Source of the DNA: a virus
Direction: 5' to 3' (one strand)
Virus record (IMG/VR): IMGVR_UViG_3300030430_005296
Span: 1,226-59,136 of that record
Length of the DNA: 57,911 bases
Position numbers and translations under genes: made by a program. The notes under the pieces are model-generated. The model saw only the letters and a list, made by a program, of their open reading frames with translations, made no database searches and was not told the origin of the DNA. This document shows, in pieces, positions 1-10,600 of this stretch; position 1 is the stretch's first letter; every line of letters starts with the position of its first letter.

Positions 1-299
1 GTTGATGGGCACAATTCTGTTATCTTCATTGCCATATTTATTGACTTCTCAGCTTCCTTAAGAATGCGGTTATAAAATCTATCAGGGTCATTGTACTTTT
101 CTATTTTATAAAAGTAAAGACCTCCTTTTTGATTTTCAGCACCAATAAGGACAATAGTGGTTGTAAAAGTACACTTTCCCGTTTTCACATGAGAATCTGT
201 GCCTACAATTACTTGTCCTTTGTTTTTATTGTGAGATTTTATTTTTTGTGTTATATCGAAAAAGTTAATGGATTTACCTGCACCGGTAGTCCAGTTCAT
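1..299 (-). CDS. YkuK-like (DUF458) RNase H-fold protein, 5' part only
   Basis: The first about 99 codons of a gene that runs off the left edge. It starts at an ATG whose first bases overlap the stop of the upstream RuvC-like gene (ATGA). The translation has a beta-strand leading into VIVGTDSH at about residues 31-38, then a second hydrophobic strand. This matches the start of the YkuK/DUF458 family, which is predicted to have an RNase H-like fold with the first catalytic Asp in the GTDS motif. The coupling to a RuvC-like nuclease suggests a shared role in nucleic-acid processing. The fold call rests on one motif in a partial protein, so a different RNase H-like family is possible. Confidence 0.6.
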   Translation of the reverse strand, partial: MNWTTGAGKSINFFDITQKIKSHNKNKGQVIVGTDSHVKTGKCTFTTTIVLIGAENQKGGLYFYKIEKYNDPDRFYNRILKEAEKSINMAMKITELCPS

Positions 300-808
300 T
301 TAAGCCCTGCCTTTGCTACTACTATTGCATCAGCAATATCAAAATACTTGGGTCGAGGATTACCCTTGTGAGTATATTCTACACTAAAGTCAGGGCAGTT
401 GTCAAGTACCCATTGTAATATTTGCTTCTTAGTATCTTTACCCTTTTCTACCTTTATTTCGTTAAGTTTTCGTGCTTGCTGGGCAGTAAAGTAGGTTGGT
501 TGATGCTTGAACGTCTCATAGCATATCCACGACACTGTGCCATTAAACTTTTGTAATGCTGCCATAGTTTTTGCTGTTGAACCTCCGGAACCAAAAAACA
601 TAAAGGGTTTCTCTATAAATACTTTCTGAATTGGATATTGTGCTTTTATTTCTTGTAGCCCATCTTTGACATGCTGTATTTTATCAAAAAACGTTTCAAA
701 CTTGTTTTTATTTCTTGTATCCCAAACACCAGAGCGAATTATTTCTCCCTCTCCGTCTAAGATACAAAACCCAGTTATACTGGTGCTTATATCTAATCCT
801 AATATCAT
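296..808 (-). CDS. RuvC-like Holliday junction / branched-DNA endonuclease
   Basis: A 170-residue protein with the RuvC/RNase H-fold acidic tetrad: Asp6 in GLDIS at the N-terminus, Glu66 in VFIEKP, and Asp157 and Asp160 in FDIADA near the C-terminus. Length and motif order fit phage and bacterial RuvC-type resolvases, which cut Holliday junctions and other branched DNA with two metal ions. In a phage without a visible endonuclease VII it would clear branches from concatemeric DNA before packaging; that role is inferred. The start has a good ribosome-binding site (AAAGGAAAC) about 8 bases upstream. The stop is coupled to the following YkuK-like gene by ATGA. Confidence 0.8.
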   Translation of the reverse strand: MILGLDISTSITGFCILDGEGEIIRSGVWDTRNKNKFETFFDKIQHVKDGLQEIKAQYPIQKVFIEKPFMFFGSGGSTAKTMAALQKFNGTVSWICYETFKHQPTYFTAQQARKLNEIKVEKGKDTKKQILQWVLDNCPDFSVEYTHKGNPRPKYFDIADAIVVAKAGLK

Positions 809-821
809 ATAGTGGTTTCCT

Positions 822-2042
822 TTAGATGTCTAACTTTAACTTAAAAGTAAAATCTCTTTCAGCTGTTTTTTTAATAGGCGTGGCTAAATTTGCGACGGCA
901 ATAAGATTTTTCTTTTCGTCGTATATACCTATTTTATTTATAAATGTCTGATGTTTAAATCTTTCTTCATAATCATAAAAAGAAGAACTTACCGTATTTG
1001 TTAATGGTATGCCGGCATTTTCTATATAGTGGTTTGAACCAGTGATCGCGGGATTTGCAGATGACGAAGCATAATTAGCGAATGTTTTATTGGTAGAATA
1101 ATTTAATTCATTTTTATCTACGTGTGTGAACATTGTAATTGTCTCTACGTAATTAACTGCCTTAAACTGCAAAACAAAGCTAGCTTTAGGATCAACATCT
1201 CCGCTATATTGAGTTTTTAAAGAGCCAGTGTCGTTCGCTCCTGCACCAAATGTAATCCAAGTAGGTTTTTCGGCACCAGCGGCGAGACCTAATTGGTGAT
1301 TACTATTACTCAAGTTCCACGATCCAGTTAACATAATAATGCCTTCGTCGTACAACACCATACCTGGAACTCTGTTCGAACCTCTACTTTGAGCAAAAGT
1401 GGTTCCATCGGTCTGAACTAATTCTCCGTTATGACGAATATCTTGTGCTCTAGCTACTAGGGTTCCACTAATAAAGTACTTTAAATCCACAGATCCTCTA
1501 TCGATTGTTGATCCATAAAAGATAGAAGGAATGTAGATCAACGTTAACGGCAGTAGGCTTTTATCTCCAAACTCGTCAGATGAAAAGGCATAGCGAGGAC
1601 TAAGTGGTGTATAATAATTTAATGTGTTTTGTAAAGCAAGAACGTGGTTTTTACCTGAAGTCGTGGCTAAAGTTCCGTGATTAACCGGAAGTCTTTCTCT
1701 AGAGATACTTGCAGATAACGGGTAAGATCCTTCAACTTTCTCTCCAGGCTGAAGTGAATTAATATAATCAACTTTACTCACGCTTTGAAGTGTTTCAAAA
1801 GACCCATCTTTAGTTATAAATGGATGGATAAAATTGCTTGAGCCATTTCTATCTACATTTAACTCATATAAACTTACATGACCAACTGGAACTTGAGTTA
1901 TATTATTACTTGATAGCGTACCCGTTTGATAGTTTAAATTATTATAATAAATACGTTCTCTATTAATGTCAAATTTAACTACAGGTTTTGCCTCAATTGT
2001 ATTATATAAAACATCATTTTTTTTAAATTTATAGTAAGGCAT
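822..2042 (-). CDS. Virion structural protein (tail/fibre type), paralogue of the upstream gene
   Basis: A 406-residue protein rich in Ser, Thr, Asn and aromatic residues, with no signal peptide or enzyme motif. Its last about 120 residues align by eye with the end of the neighbouring 359-residue protein. Both have a segment ending in ELNYS or EFNYS, then a GIYD/GLYS strand, an AVA.L..P.KK motif, and a final LKLD/VRLD. This shared C-terminal module suggests a common attachment or trimerisation domain with divergent N-terminal parts. It lies at the end of the structural operon, 9 bases after the upstream gene. The precise virion location is unknown; fibre, decoration or neck protein are all possible. 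Confidence 0.6.
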   Translation of the reverse strand: MPYYKFKKNDVLYNTIEAKPVVKFDINRERIYYNNLNYQTGTLSSNNITQVPVGHVSLYELNVDRNGSSNFIHPFITKDGSFETLQSVSKVDYINSLQPGEKVEGSYPLSASISRERLPVNHGTLATTSGKNHVLALQNTLNYYTPLSPRYAFSSDEFGDKSLLPLTLIYIPSIFYGSTIDRGSVDLKYFISGTLVARAQDIRHNGELVQTDGTTFAQSRGSNRVPGMVLYDEGIIMLTGSWNLSNSNHQLGLAAGAEKPTWITFGAGANDTGSLKTQYSGDVDPKASFVLQFKAVNYVETITMFTHVDKNELNYSTNKTFANYASSSANPAITGSNHYIENAGIPLTNTVSSSFYDYEERFKHQTFINKIGIYDEKKNLIAVANLATPIKKTAERDFTFKLKLDI

Positions 2043-2051
2043 TTTAATTTA

Positions 2052-3131
2052 TTAATAATCTAATCTTACTCTCAAAGTAATCTCGTTTGACGGAGATTTC
2101 TTTAGTGGCTCTGATAATTTAGCGACAGCCATCAATTCATTATCAGCTGAATAAAGACCAACCGTTGTGACATAAGAAATGGGGTCTGCTAATGGATTAT
2201 TACCCTTGACAACAATCTCTGATGACTCAATATAAGTTGGATTTGAAGAGTAGTTAAACTCTGTATTGTTTGCACGACAAAAATAAACTGTTGAGTTCAA
2301 TTCAGTCGTATTATTAAAATCTACATTTTTATGAATAAATCTAATATGGTTTGCAGCCTCATCAATGGTTCCTGATTGAATCATTTGTAAGACAGAACCA
2401 GTATTGATTCCATTTGAAACAGTTGAGGCTGTTGTAAAAGTTGGACAAGCACCAGAAAGCACTGAAGAGGTTAGAACTGCTACGCCGGCTTGATAATATA
2501 TGTGACCAACAATCTCTCCGGCGCCAGCGCCTCCTGCAGCGGAGGCTGTGTAAAGCAGTCCATATTCACCGGCTGGTGAGTTTGTCTTGTACGCAGTTTG
2601 AGCACCATAATCACCGATTACATCACTAAATGCTCCCCGCCCTGCTTTATTTAAGCCTGATGTCGCGGAGCAACTTAAGAACATATTTAATCTAAATGAA
2701 TCTTTTTTAATTTCATCCTTGGTTAACAGTCTAGCGTAATTAACAAAAAAGCACGAGTCCATTTTAGAGCCGCCGGCGGCGCTTGAGCCATTAGGATCAA
2801 ATTTTTGTATGTTTCCGCTTACATCATACCCAACTAAAACTTGTGCCATTTGATTGTAAATATTTATTTTCTTTGAATTTTGAGTGGCAGTAGAGGCTGA
2901 CAGTGTGCTGTCTGCAGAATAACCAACAGTTAAATCAAATATGTGATTTGCAGAAGAACTTAAAAAAGGATAGTCATAAACCGCCTCATACATTCCATGA
3001 GCGAAATATTTAATATTTTGATCTTCATAAGTTCCCGATACAATTGTTCCTGTAATTGGTATTGCCTCATGAAGAAGTGTTCTTGTAGTTGCTACATCTT
3101 CTGGTAGAAGTGTCTTATATGAATTAGCCAT
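2052..3131 (-). CDS. Virion structural protein (tail/fibre type)
   Basis: A 359-residue beta-rich protein with Ala/Gly/Ser-rich loops and no catalytic motif. The C-terminal about 110 residues resemble those of the next gene: an EFNYSSNPT segment, then TTVGLYSADNE, AVAKLSEPLKK and VRLDY. The N-terminal half (SSANHIFDLTVGYSAD) has no obvious match. Tandem paralogues of this sort at the end of a tail operon usually encode fibre, decoration or appendage proteins. The start codon follows a purine-rich AGGGGAAACT site. The function is inferred only from position and paralogy. Confidence 0.6.
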   Translation of the reverse strand: MANSYKTLLPEDVATTRTLLHEAIPITGTIVSGTYEDQNIKYFAHGMYEAVYDYPFLSSSANHIFDLTVGYSADSTLSASTATQNSKKINIYNQMAQVLVGYDVSGNIQKFDPNGSSAAGGSKMDSCFFVNYARLLTKDEIKKDSFRLNMFLSCSATSGLNKAGRGAFSDVIGDYGAQTAYKTNSPAGEYGLLYTASAAGGAGAGEIVGHIYYQAGVAVLTSSVLSGACPTFTTASTVSNGINTGSVLQMIQSGTIDEAANHIRFIHKNVDFNNTTELNSTVYFCRANNTEFNYSSNPTYIESSEIVVKGNNPLADPISYVTTVGLYSADNELMAVAKLSEPLKKSPSNEITLRVRLDY

Positions 3132-3145
3132 TAGTTTCCCCTAAT

Positions 3146-4123
3146 TTAAGTTTCTTGTGTTTTTACGAATGTTACTGGAACGTCAATGTGATAGCCAGTA
3201 GTCACACCCATAACTTTGATTTTTGTATCAATCACTAGATAGGTGTTAGACCCCTCGGTCACAGTTCTTCCAATTGTGTCAAATAAGTAATTACTAGCTC
3301 TTAAGTTATCACTAGCCATAACTCCAAATCTTAACTTTGTCCCTCTCGGACCAGTAATTGTTTCTGCTTCTTCGGTGCCAGCACCAACGTATGTACCAGT
3401 TTCACCGGTTTGATCGCTTAATTGCCCCACCGCACAATCAATAACATATTGCCCTATTCGTTTTGTTAAATAGTAAGTTGCAATCTGGTCATCATCAATA
3501 AAAGATAATGAACCCTGTGTACCTGCATATACATCACTAATCATCCCAAATCTATTATCAATAGTCAAGATATATTGTTGTTCTATCAGCTCAGAAGATA
3601 GTCTAGTTAATGCATCTAATTTAGTAGTATTTAAACCTTGATCAACTCTAATATGGCTACCGTTTCTTATTGAAGGTGTACCATAACCATGAACTAATTT
3701 ATCTCGATAAGCTGCGAAATCTCCAATTAAATCAGCTTGAGTTGATTGATTAACTGCAACCACGAATGCCCCATTGACAATATTTGTACTTTCTGGTCTT
3801 TTAGTTAATGACTCTTGAACTTCATTTAAAACAAGTTCAGGAAGGAAAAGAAGATTATTGTTCGTTAAAGAAATTAATTTACTTTTTAAACTTGATCGAT
3901 TATTGGTAAAAGCTTCTAGAAGAGGAGTTTGTAAAATTTCTAAATCAAAATTAGAGCTGCCCCCTGTGGCGTTTGGATTATAATTACCATAATCAATTTC
4001 ATCATCGCCAAATGCAAATTTGGTTACTTTAAAACTTCCATCACCTCTCGCAAGTCTTTTTCTTCCTGCGTCGGTAAGAACGGCGTCTAAAATAATGTCG
4101 CCTGAATTGTCTAGAAAAGCCAT
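3146..4123 (-). CDS. Virion structural protein with a tail-fibre-like N-terminal motif
   Basis: A 325-residue protein. The first about 45 residues contain a pattern of the form LT..GR..L..G.......FAFGDDEIDY. The same pattern recurs at the start of the 392-residue protein at 11254-12432 (LTSYGKQLLSRG...FSDDGVIYD). Phage fibre and appendage proteins often begin with a comparable LT..G....GDD/GDG segment that serves for attachment. The remainder is beta-rich with no enzyme signature. The gene has a strong ribosome-binding site (AAAAAGGAG) and follows the only clear intergenic space in the structural block (106 bases), so it may be the first gene of a separate transcript. Confidence 0.6.
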   Translation of the reverse strand: MAFLDNSGDIILDAVLTDAGRKRLARGDGSFKVTKFAFGDDEIDYGNYNPNATGGSSNFDLEILQTPLLEAFTNNRSSLKSKLISLTNNNLLFLPELVLNEVQESLTKRPESTNIVNGAFVVAVNQSTQADLIGDFAAYRDKLVHGYGTPSIRNGSHIRVDQGLNTTKLDALTRLSSELIEQQYILTIDNRFGMISDVYAGTQGSLSFIDDDQIATYYLTKRIGQYVIDCAVGQLSDQTGETGTYVGAGTEEAETITGPRGTKLRFGVMASDNLRASNYLFDTIGRTVTEGSNTYLVIDTKIKVMGVTTGYHIDVPVTFVKTQET

Positions 4124-4224
4124 AAATTGTAACTCCTTTTTATGTTATAAATAGTTTTATATAAGTAAATGTTTGTTTTCTAATAAAAAATGTTTATTAC
4201 ACGGACAGCTCAAAAATACTGTTT

Positions 4225-4240
4225 ATAGCTCATAAGCTAT
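4225..4240 (-). terminator. Short hairpin at the end of the 1047-residue gene; possible weak terminator
   Basis: A perfect 6-bp inverted repeat (ATAGCT / AGCTAT, 4-base loop) overlaps the TGA stop of the 4230-7373 gene. On the minus strand a short T run (TATTTTT) follows about 6 bases later rather than immediately. It sits in the 106-base gap at 4124-4229, which otherwise holds AT-rich sequence, the octamer TATAAATA on the plus strand (4146-4153) and the ribosome-binding site of the next gene. The stem is short and AT-rich, so termination here is uncertain. Confidence 0.25.
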
Positions 4241-7200
4241 TCTTTTCAATTTCAGGGAAAAAGCTTTGCATCTCTTTAGCGTCTTTTTTAATCATTTCTT
4301 TTACTTTCTCAACTTGTATTTTCTCTACAGCTAGCATTTCGGTTTTTGAGATTACTCTTATATCTTCATTTAAAAACTGGCTGCTTAATTTCTTTTTAAA
4401 ATTCAGATTAATATCTATTTTCTTTCCTGTTTTCTTTGAAGTAATTCTTACCTTATATTTTTTAAAAGCTGATGTAGTAGTGCCTATTTTATCATAGCCA
4501 AGATATATTGTATTTATATCACTTGTATTATAAAATTTTCTTACATCATCTTTTAAGCTTATTTTTAAATATTTTTTAAATCCTTTATCATAGACTAACG
4601 GATTTTGTGCTTCTGAAAAACTATAAGGCTTAACAATCATAAATGGAGGAAAACCTCCATCTTGAACCATTTTTAAATAAAACACATTAGTTGGATTGGA
4701 AACATTTCCATGAATATCTACAAACCTAGCAAAATAATAATATTCCACATTTGGAAATATCTTGTCTTCAAAAGCTGAAGATTGTACGTTGTTGACTTCT
4801 GTTATATCGGCGTCTCCAAATGCACTCCAATTTTTAGGTTTAATCGTTGTTCTATATACCTTATGAGTACCCTTAAAATCATCTGTCCCATAAAGAACTC
4901 TAGGATATATATTTAAATCTTTTTGGTTTTGTCTATATTTTGATATTATTGCTTCATCCTCTTCAAACACTTTAATCGGTGTCAGTTTTTGTTGTCCGTA
5001 GTTAACATTTAACGCTATTAAAACTTTGTGCGCATTATCTTTATATTGATGAAAAGATATTTCAGGAGGCAACGGAGGATCGTCAATCAAAGTGGTTTTT
5101 TCCTGTTCAGCGGTCGTATCGGCATCATTTAAAAGAGATAGTGTGTTTTGAAAAGGGGCTCTGATTAAAATTCCTTTGGCTAAATGAAGCGGATTCGCTG
5201 GTGTCAAGTAGTTTTGCTCATTTAATTTAAAAAAATCACCTCCACCCAGATATGTTGGTGGCTTATAAGCAATATTTTTATCCATATTCTCAAATTCTTC
5301 TTTACAATTTGTTTTGATTCCTTCTTCGCCAATAGGATTGTCGGGATCACCAAGGTTGGCAGCTATACACTCCTCTTCTGTTTGATAAGCAGAGCCAATC
5401 AAGAATTGATTATTTTTGATTCCCAACTCTGATCTATATTCCATTCCAACAACATAAGAAATAGTAAAAATTTCATAGATGTAGTCTTTACCATAAAAAA
5501 TCTGCGTATCTAGTAGCGTGACAGGCTTATCTCCTATAGAAGGAACAAAAAAGCTTTGTAACTTGGTTTTTCGCCCTGTTTCTTCATTAAAACCATACTT
5601 GACTATCTCATAAGCTAAAATTTCAGAATGACATTTTACTCCTTTTTGAAATTCTTCGAAACTTAAACTGTGAGCAGCATTGTATTGACGGAGTTTGTTG
5701 TGTAATATCTCTGTTTGGTCGTCATAATCAAAGAGATCCAGGTTTTTCGTAGCAAATCTTATATTTTCTTCCGCGGGCATGAAAATTTTCCACTTTTCAA
5801 TTTGAGCAGCGATTGTTTCTTCGCCGGCGGAGGTAGCGAAATCGACAGAGGTGGCGGCATCGAAAATCTGTACTGTTGCCGCTGAAATTTTAACTGGGTT
5901 ATTTGATTCGTTATCTTGATTGTGAATAGCAAAAGTATGAACAGGCTTTTCTTCAACGCTCCCAGAGGCAAGAGTGCCCTCAAAATAATTTCCTATAAAA
6001 GACATTAAATAGGAAACCAAGCTGGTTGAATCTTCATTTAAATTATTCATAAGCGGAGATTCTTGCGCTGGGAGTGTTATTTTATTATAATATGGAGCAA
6101 AATCTTTTGTTATCTCTTCTATAGATAAAACCTCTTCTGTAAGATTATGAACCTCCTCGCCAAAAATAATATTCTTTTGTCTTAGTAAATTTAGATAACC
6201 TTCAATATCCCCCACTGCCTCATCCATATTCAAATAATTTTTTGAATTATTTGAAATTTCATAGTAATCTAATAGATCAAAATCTGTAAGTTCCGCGGGG
6301 GTGGCGTTTAACTTAACAATATCTTTATAATAATTTTTTACTTCTGAACCAGCGCTCGAATTCACATATGAATAATAGGCATAAATGTTTGGTAATTGCC
6401 ACTCTAGCTTAACATTTTCAGGATATTCTTCTGCAAATTCTTTATAGGTACTATAATGTGGTTTTATCACAACTTGATGATTGGTATGAACGGGATGAGC
6501 TTTTTTTAGATCTGAAACAAGATATATGTGTTTTGGTATTTCCGCCGGCGGAGTTCTATATGGGTACAATAATCTTTGAATAACTAGTATTAATTCTTCC
6601 ATGGGGAGCGGATAAGGTGCATTAATGATTTCTTGACCGATCCCATCAGTACTTAAAGAGTATAAATAATCTACTATATCGTCAAACTCAAATTCTGGAG
6701 CTACTTTTACAAAAAGATCGCTAGGGAGAAGTATATCAGGGCTAGTGGCACCGACACCCTTGGAATAATAAATTGCAGTCGTATTAAAAGTTAATCTATT
6801 AAATCCACCAAGAAATACCGATTCTGGATCTTCAAAATTGCTTTTTTTATTTAAAAAGAAAAATTTATCTCCGTTTTCTCCTTTTATGAAGTATGGATCG
6901 AAAAATTCAAAACTTCCATTGCTTTCTTTGTTAAACTTGTTTTTATAAATTAAAAAGTTATTGAAAAACATTCCCATAAAATTGGTCGTATGAATATCAA
7001 AAAAGTACTGTTGTTCAAAAGCGTTATTATTAAATATAATTTCTGCACGCTTATCCGAGGCTTCAAAAACATTTTCCGCATGAACTATAGTACCATTTTT
7101 TGTTAAATAAAATCTCTTATTAGTTATAAATCTAAACATATCAGGAACATAAGTGTTCATGTCTTCACTAAAAGCAAATGGTGTCGGTCTAGAGTTTATA

Positions 7201-7373
7201 AACTTTAAATTTGTTTCATTATATCTACCATAAGAAAAATTACTAATTGATTGCGGAGTGTAGTTCGTTATAAAGTTAGCCGGTGCCGCATCTTGTCCTA
7301 CTATTTCGTTTGCAACCGGATTTAAATCTAACTTATCAAAATTATCAAATATGGTGTATTCATCTTCTAACAT
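4230..7373 (-). CDS. Large virion structural protein with a fibronectin-III-like segment
   Basis: A 1047-residue protein with no signal peptide or catalytic motif. Around residues 760-910 there is a segment that looks like a fibronectin type III or related beta-sandwich: proline-rich entry (DDPPLPPEISF), alternating strands, a VEYYYFARFVDIHGNVS core and an exit strand. The rest is rich in Asn, Phe and Tyr, typical of tail structural proteins. The C-terminus is lysine-rich with helical character. The start codon overlaps the stop of the 79-residue gene by one base (TAATG), so the two are translationally coupled. It is probably part of the tail tip, baseplate periphery or fibre network; the assignment is by context. 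Confidence 0.6.
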   Translation of the reverse strand: MLEDEYTIFDNFDKLDLNPVANEIVGQDAAPANFITNYTPQSISNFSYGRYNETNLKFINSRPTPFAFSEDMNTYVPDMFRFITNKRFYLTKNGTIVHAENVFEASDKRAEIIFNNNAFEQQYFFDIHTTNFMGMFFNNFLIYKNKFNKESNGSFEFFDPYFIKGENGDKFFFLNKKSNFEDPESVFLGGFNRLTFNTTAIYYSKGVGATSPDILLPSDLFVKVAPEFEFDDIVDYLYSLSTDGIGQEIINAPYPLPMEELILVIQRLLYPYRTPPAEIPKHIYLVSDLKKAHPVHTNHQVVIKPHYSTYKEFAEEYPENVKLEWQLPNIYAYYSYVNSSAGSEVKNYYKDIVKLNATPAELTDFDLLDYYEISNNSKNYLNMDEAVGDIEGYLNLLRQKNIIFGEEVHNLTEEVLSIEEITKDFAPYYNKITLPAQESPLMNNLNEDSTSLVSYLMSFIGNYFEGTLASGSVEEKPVHTFAIHNQDNESNNPVKISAATVQIFDAATSVDFATSAGEETIAAQIEKWKIFMPAEENIRFATKNLDLFDYDDQTEILHNKLRQYNAAHSLSFEEFQKGVKCHSEILAYEIVKYGFNEETGRKTKLQSFFVPSIGDKPVTLLDTQIFYGKDYIYEIFTISYVVGMEYRSELGIKNNQFLIGSAYQTEEECIAANLGDPDNPIGEEGIKTNCKEEFENMDKNIAYKPPTYLGGGDFFKLNEQNYLTPANPLHLAKGILIRAPFQNTLSLLNDADTTAEQEKTTLIDDPPLPPEISFHQYKDNAHKVLIALNVNYGQQKLTPIKVFEEDEAIISKYRQNQKDLNIYPRVLYGTDDFKGTHKVYRTTIKPKNWSAFGDADITEVNNVQSSAFEDKIFPNVEYYYFARFVDIHGNVSNPTNVFYLKMVQDGGFPPFMIVKPYSFSEAQNPLVYDKGFKKYLKISLKDDVRKFYNTSDINTIYLGYDKIGTTTSAFKKYKVRITSKKTGKKIDINLNFKKKLSSQFLNEDIRVISKTEMLAVEKIQVEKVKEMIKKDAKEMQSFFPEIEKNSL

Positions 7374-7612
7374 TAGTAGCCTCCGCCGCCGCCACCCGTA
7401 CTCATAGCAGGCGTGCTAGAGTCAGCAAAGGAAACGGCTGTAGATGCACCATCAGCATCCCGAGACATAACGCTGCCTATGCTTGGTTCCCCAACAGGTG
7501 CTACATATTCAGCTTGCAAATCATCAGAACTCGCAAAAACAGAAATTTTTTGATTTATTTGGATGCTTGACAAAAACAAGCTAAATGCATTAGAAGAGTA
7601 AATTTTATTCAT
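7373..7612 (-). CDS. Small protein with a glycine-rich C-terminus (unknown function)
   Basis: A 79-residue protein beginning with a short helix-forming stretch and ending in STGGGGGGY. It has a plausible ribosome-binding site (AAAAAGGTAAC) and lies in its own slot between two large structural genes, with a one-base stop/start overlap (TAATG) into the next one. Those features argue that it is real despite its size. The glycine-rich tail is similar in style to the linkers in the hub proteins at 35604-38397 and may be a flexible tether. No family is recognised. Confidence 0.5.
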   Translation of the reverse strand: MNKIYSSNAFSLFLSSIQINQKISVFASSDDLQAEYVAPVGEPSIGSVMSRDADGASTAVSFADSSTPAMSTGGGGGGY

Positions 7613-7651
7613 TTGTTACCTTTTTAAATTAATTAGTTTGATTATAACAAA

Positions 7652-10600
7652 TTATGTCGACAACTTATTATATGTAAACACACTAGAATCAGTTAGCTGA
7701 TTAACGTCTTTTATCGCTTTGTCTTCTGCGGCGGTGCTTTTCATAGACTTTTCATCATGTGCAGCAATAATTTTATCACTCATTAAAGAGATTTTATCAT
7801 TTAAAATCTTTCTTGTGTTAGTGCCAGAGGATCTAGACTGTACCTCTAATGCAGCGGCTTGAGGAGAATCATCAGAAGAAATAAAAGTTGATTCATTTTC
7901 TTGTCTTCCTATAAAAAACATTTTATTATAATTGTAAAAATCGTCAAACAATCTAATAACTTTTTGATCTAGAATACTAGAGGCTTTGTGCCCATCAAAT
8001 AACATCAGCTTACAAAGAATTTGTCTTCCAGGTTGAACATTTTCAATAACAGATAAATCTAAAGGTTCCCATTGCATATGCTTTACAAACATGTTGTTTT
8101 GTTTTGTAGTCGCCTTAAATTTTCTAAAATTATTGCCGAACGCAGCATCTTCTCTAGTGTGAAAGTCTTTTAAATAATAAACTTTTGCAAAAAGATTTAG
8201 CAAATAAGTGTAATAATAATAATTTTCAAACCTTAACATATCATTTGAATTAAACAAAATTGTAATTATGTTGTCTAAATAACTTTTTGATACTTCAGCA
8301 GTTAACATTTGATCTGAAGAAAACAAATTCAAAGCAAACGGCAATTCTTTATTTGAAAAAGTGTTAGTTGAATTTGAAATAATGCCTTGACTTAAAAGGT
8401 CGCTGTAGGTTTTATTTACAAAATCAAATCTTTTCCTGCTGAGTGCTTTTGTATTTATTAAACTAATCAAAGACATCGCAGTGGTAAAAGGATAGTTTTT
8501 GTATGTACCACCTTGCCAAGCATAATTTAAATTTTCTGTAGCTCCAAAGCCAGATGGACTAACTTGCAAAGCACTTGAACAATTGTCATTTAACTCTGGC
8601 TCTTTACTAACAAAGGTTGACCCAAAATTATCTTCAAATGCATTATTAATTGGAATAAAAGTGGCATTGTATGCGCTGCTATCTTCTACATAAGCAAACA
8701 ACATTTTATCTTTATCTTTAAAATTTATAAATCTTATACCAAAATTACAAAGTATTTCGGGTATTAAAACAGAATTTAAACTACTAGCCGTGCCGCCTAT
8801 GATTTTTTTTCTAATTGCCTGTAGAAAATCACTTTGAATATCTACCGTGTTGTTTTTTTGTAAGTTTAACACAGAAGGTGATGAATACGGTAAAAAAGAG
8901 TAGCTAAAATTATTTTCAAATTTAAAATTTTCTAACCCGGCAGCTGTTAAATTATCAACGATATTTTTATTTTGAACTAAAGATTTATAGGCAGCTGGGG
9001 TTATTTTTTTAATTCCCCCATCTGTTCCAACATGTGGTGCTTCTTCAATCCAATCAAAGTAGTCTTTAACTTTTGATAAATCAATGGCTTTTTTAAAAGA
9101 GTACTTAAATTCTATAACATTTGCTGTGTTTTTTGTTCGCACTTCACTTGACTTTAGATAGTCTGCGTCGGTAAAGTTTAAACTTTTTTTTGTTACATTA
9201 ACAACGCTAAAAATCGATAAAAGTTTTTGTGTTTTATTGCGTAGGGAATCTAATATATCTCTAGCCTTTTGTAATTTCTGCGGACTTGTAGTGGATAGTT
9301 TTAGTAATGATGCCATTAAATTATTTAAATAGTTTATATTATCAATAGTGTTTGCAAATCTATCATTAGTTAAATAACTACTTGAACATGACATTAGATT
9401 TAAAGCGAAAAAATAAAAGTTTAAACTTTGTAAACTAGAGGAATCTAAAAGTGCGTTTTCTGCACTTATAGGTAATTCACTTACCGGATTAAATGAAAAC
9501 TCCAAAGGTAGAATAGGTCTAGCCGGTGGCAATAAACATTGAGAAACAAAAGTCGGATTTAATTGTTTTTGAAATTCATCATAAACTCTGACTTGTCTAC
9601 CCACTTCGGTATCTATCATCACAGAGTTTGTTTTTTCAATCAATTCATCCACATCTTGAATTATTTCTCTTAAATTTAACAATTGTTGTGTTAAATATTT
9701 GATCAATGGATCTCTAAATTTTATTTTTATTTCATAACAATATTTATTATTATCATGTTTAGCATCTATTTCTCCATCGGTAAATTGATATAGATTTATA
9801 CCTCTTTCGTCATTTGATTGGAGTAAAACCTTATTGGTTATGTTTTCTAAAACAAAATTTTTAGAGTTATTCTGTTTTAGCTGATTTATATCATCGTAAT
9901 CATTAAAGTAATTATCATTATTACCAACGATTAATGACTTAGACTGCCCAGTGTTTTTATTGATTCTTGTTATTTCAAAATGAAATATCTCTATTTCATT
10001 TATTAAATTTTTATAAAATGATTCTTTTACTTCTACTAGTTTTTCTAAAAGCTGGGGGAGTTTTGTCGTCTCTCTTAAAAGTTTCTTTTTGTCTATTGCA
10101 AAAAATATCACAATGTTGTCTTTATAATTTTCTAATTTGTTTATAGATCTTCTTGTTACTTGTCTAATTGATATTTTTTCTTCAGATACTATTGATTTTT
10201 TTCTTACTAGATCTCCAATAAAATTTTGTCTTTTTTGTTGCGTATATGTGGCGTCCTGAATTAAATCAATTAATTCTTGAAACCCTTTAGACTTATAAGA
10301 AAAAACATCCTCAAAAGAAGAAATGCTTCGAAAATCGACAACTTTATTACCTTTTGATGTTACATAATTTAAGAAAGGATGAGGAATCATAGAATTATGG
10401 GCGGCTCCCGCCATCACTCTAACACCTCCAAAATCTGGATCTGTTGCATCGGTTATAGGGTGAGTGTGCACCGGTCCAGTCCAAATATCTCCTGGTGATC
10501 CAAACAAATAGTTAACTTGCTGGTTTCTATCTGTTTCTGCACCTGGTATTAAAGTTTCTCCCGTTACTCGGTTTAACAATCTTGTGTTTATAGGCGAAGC

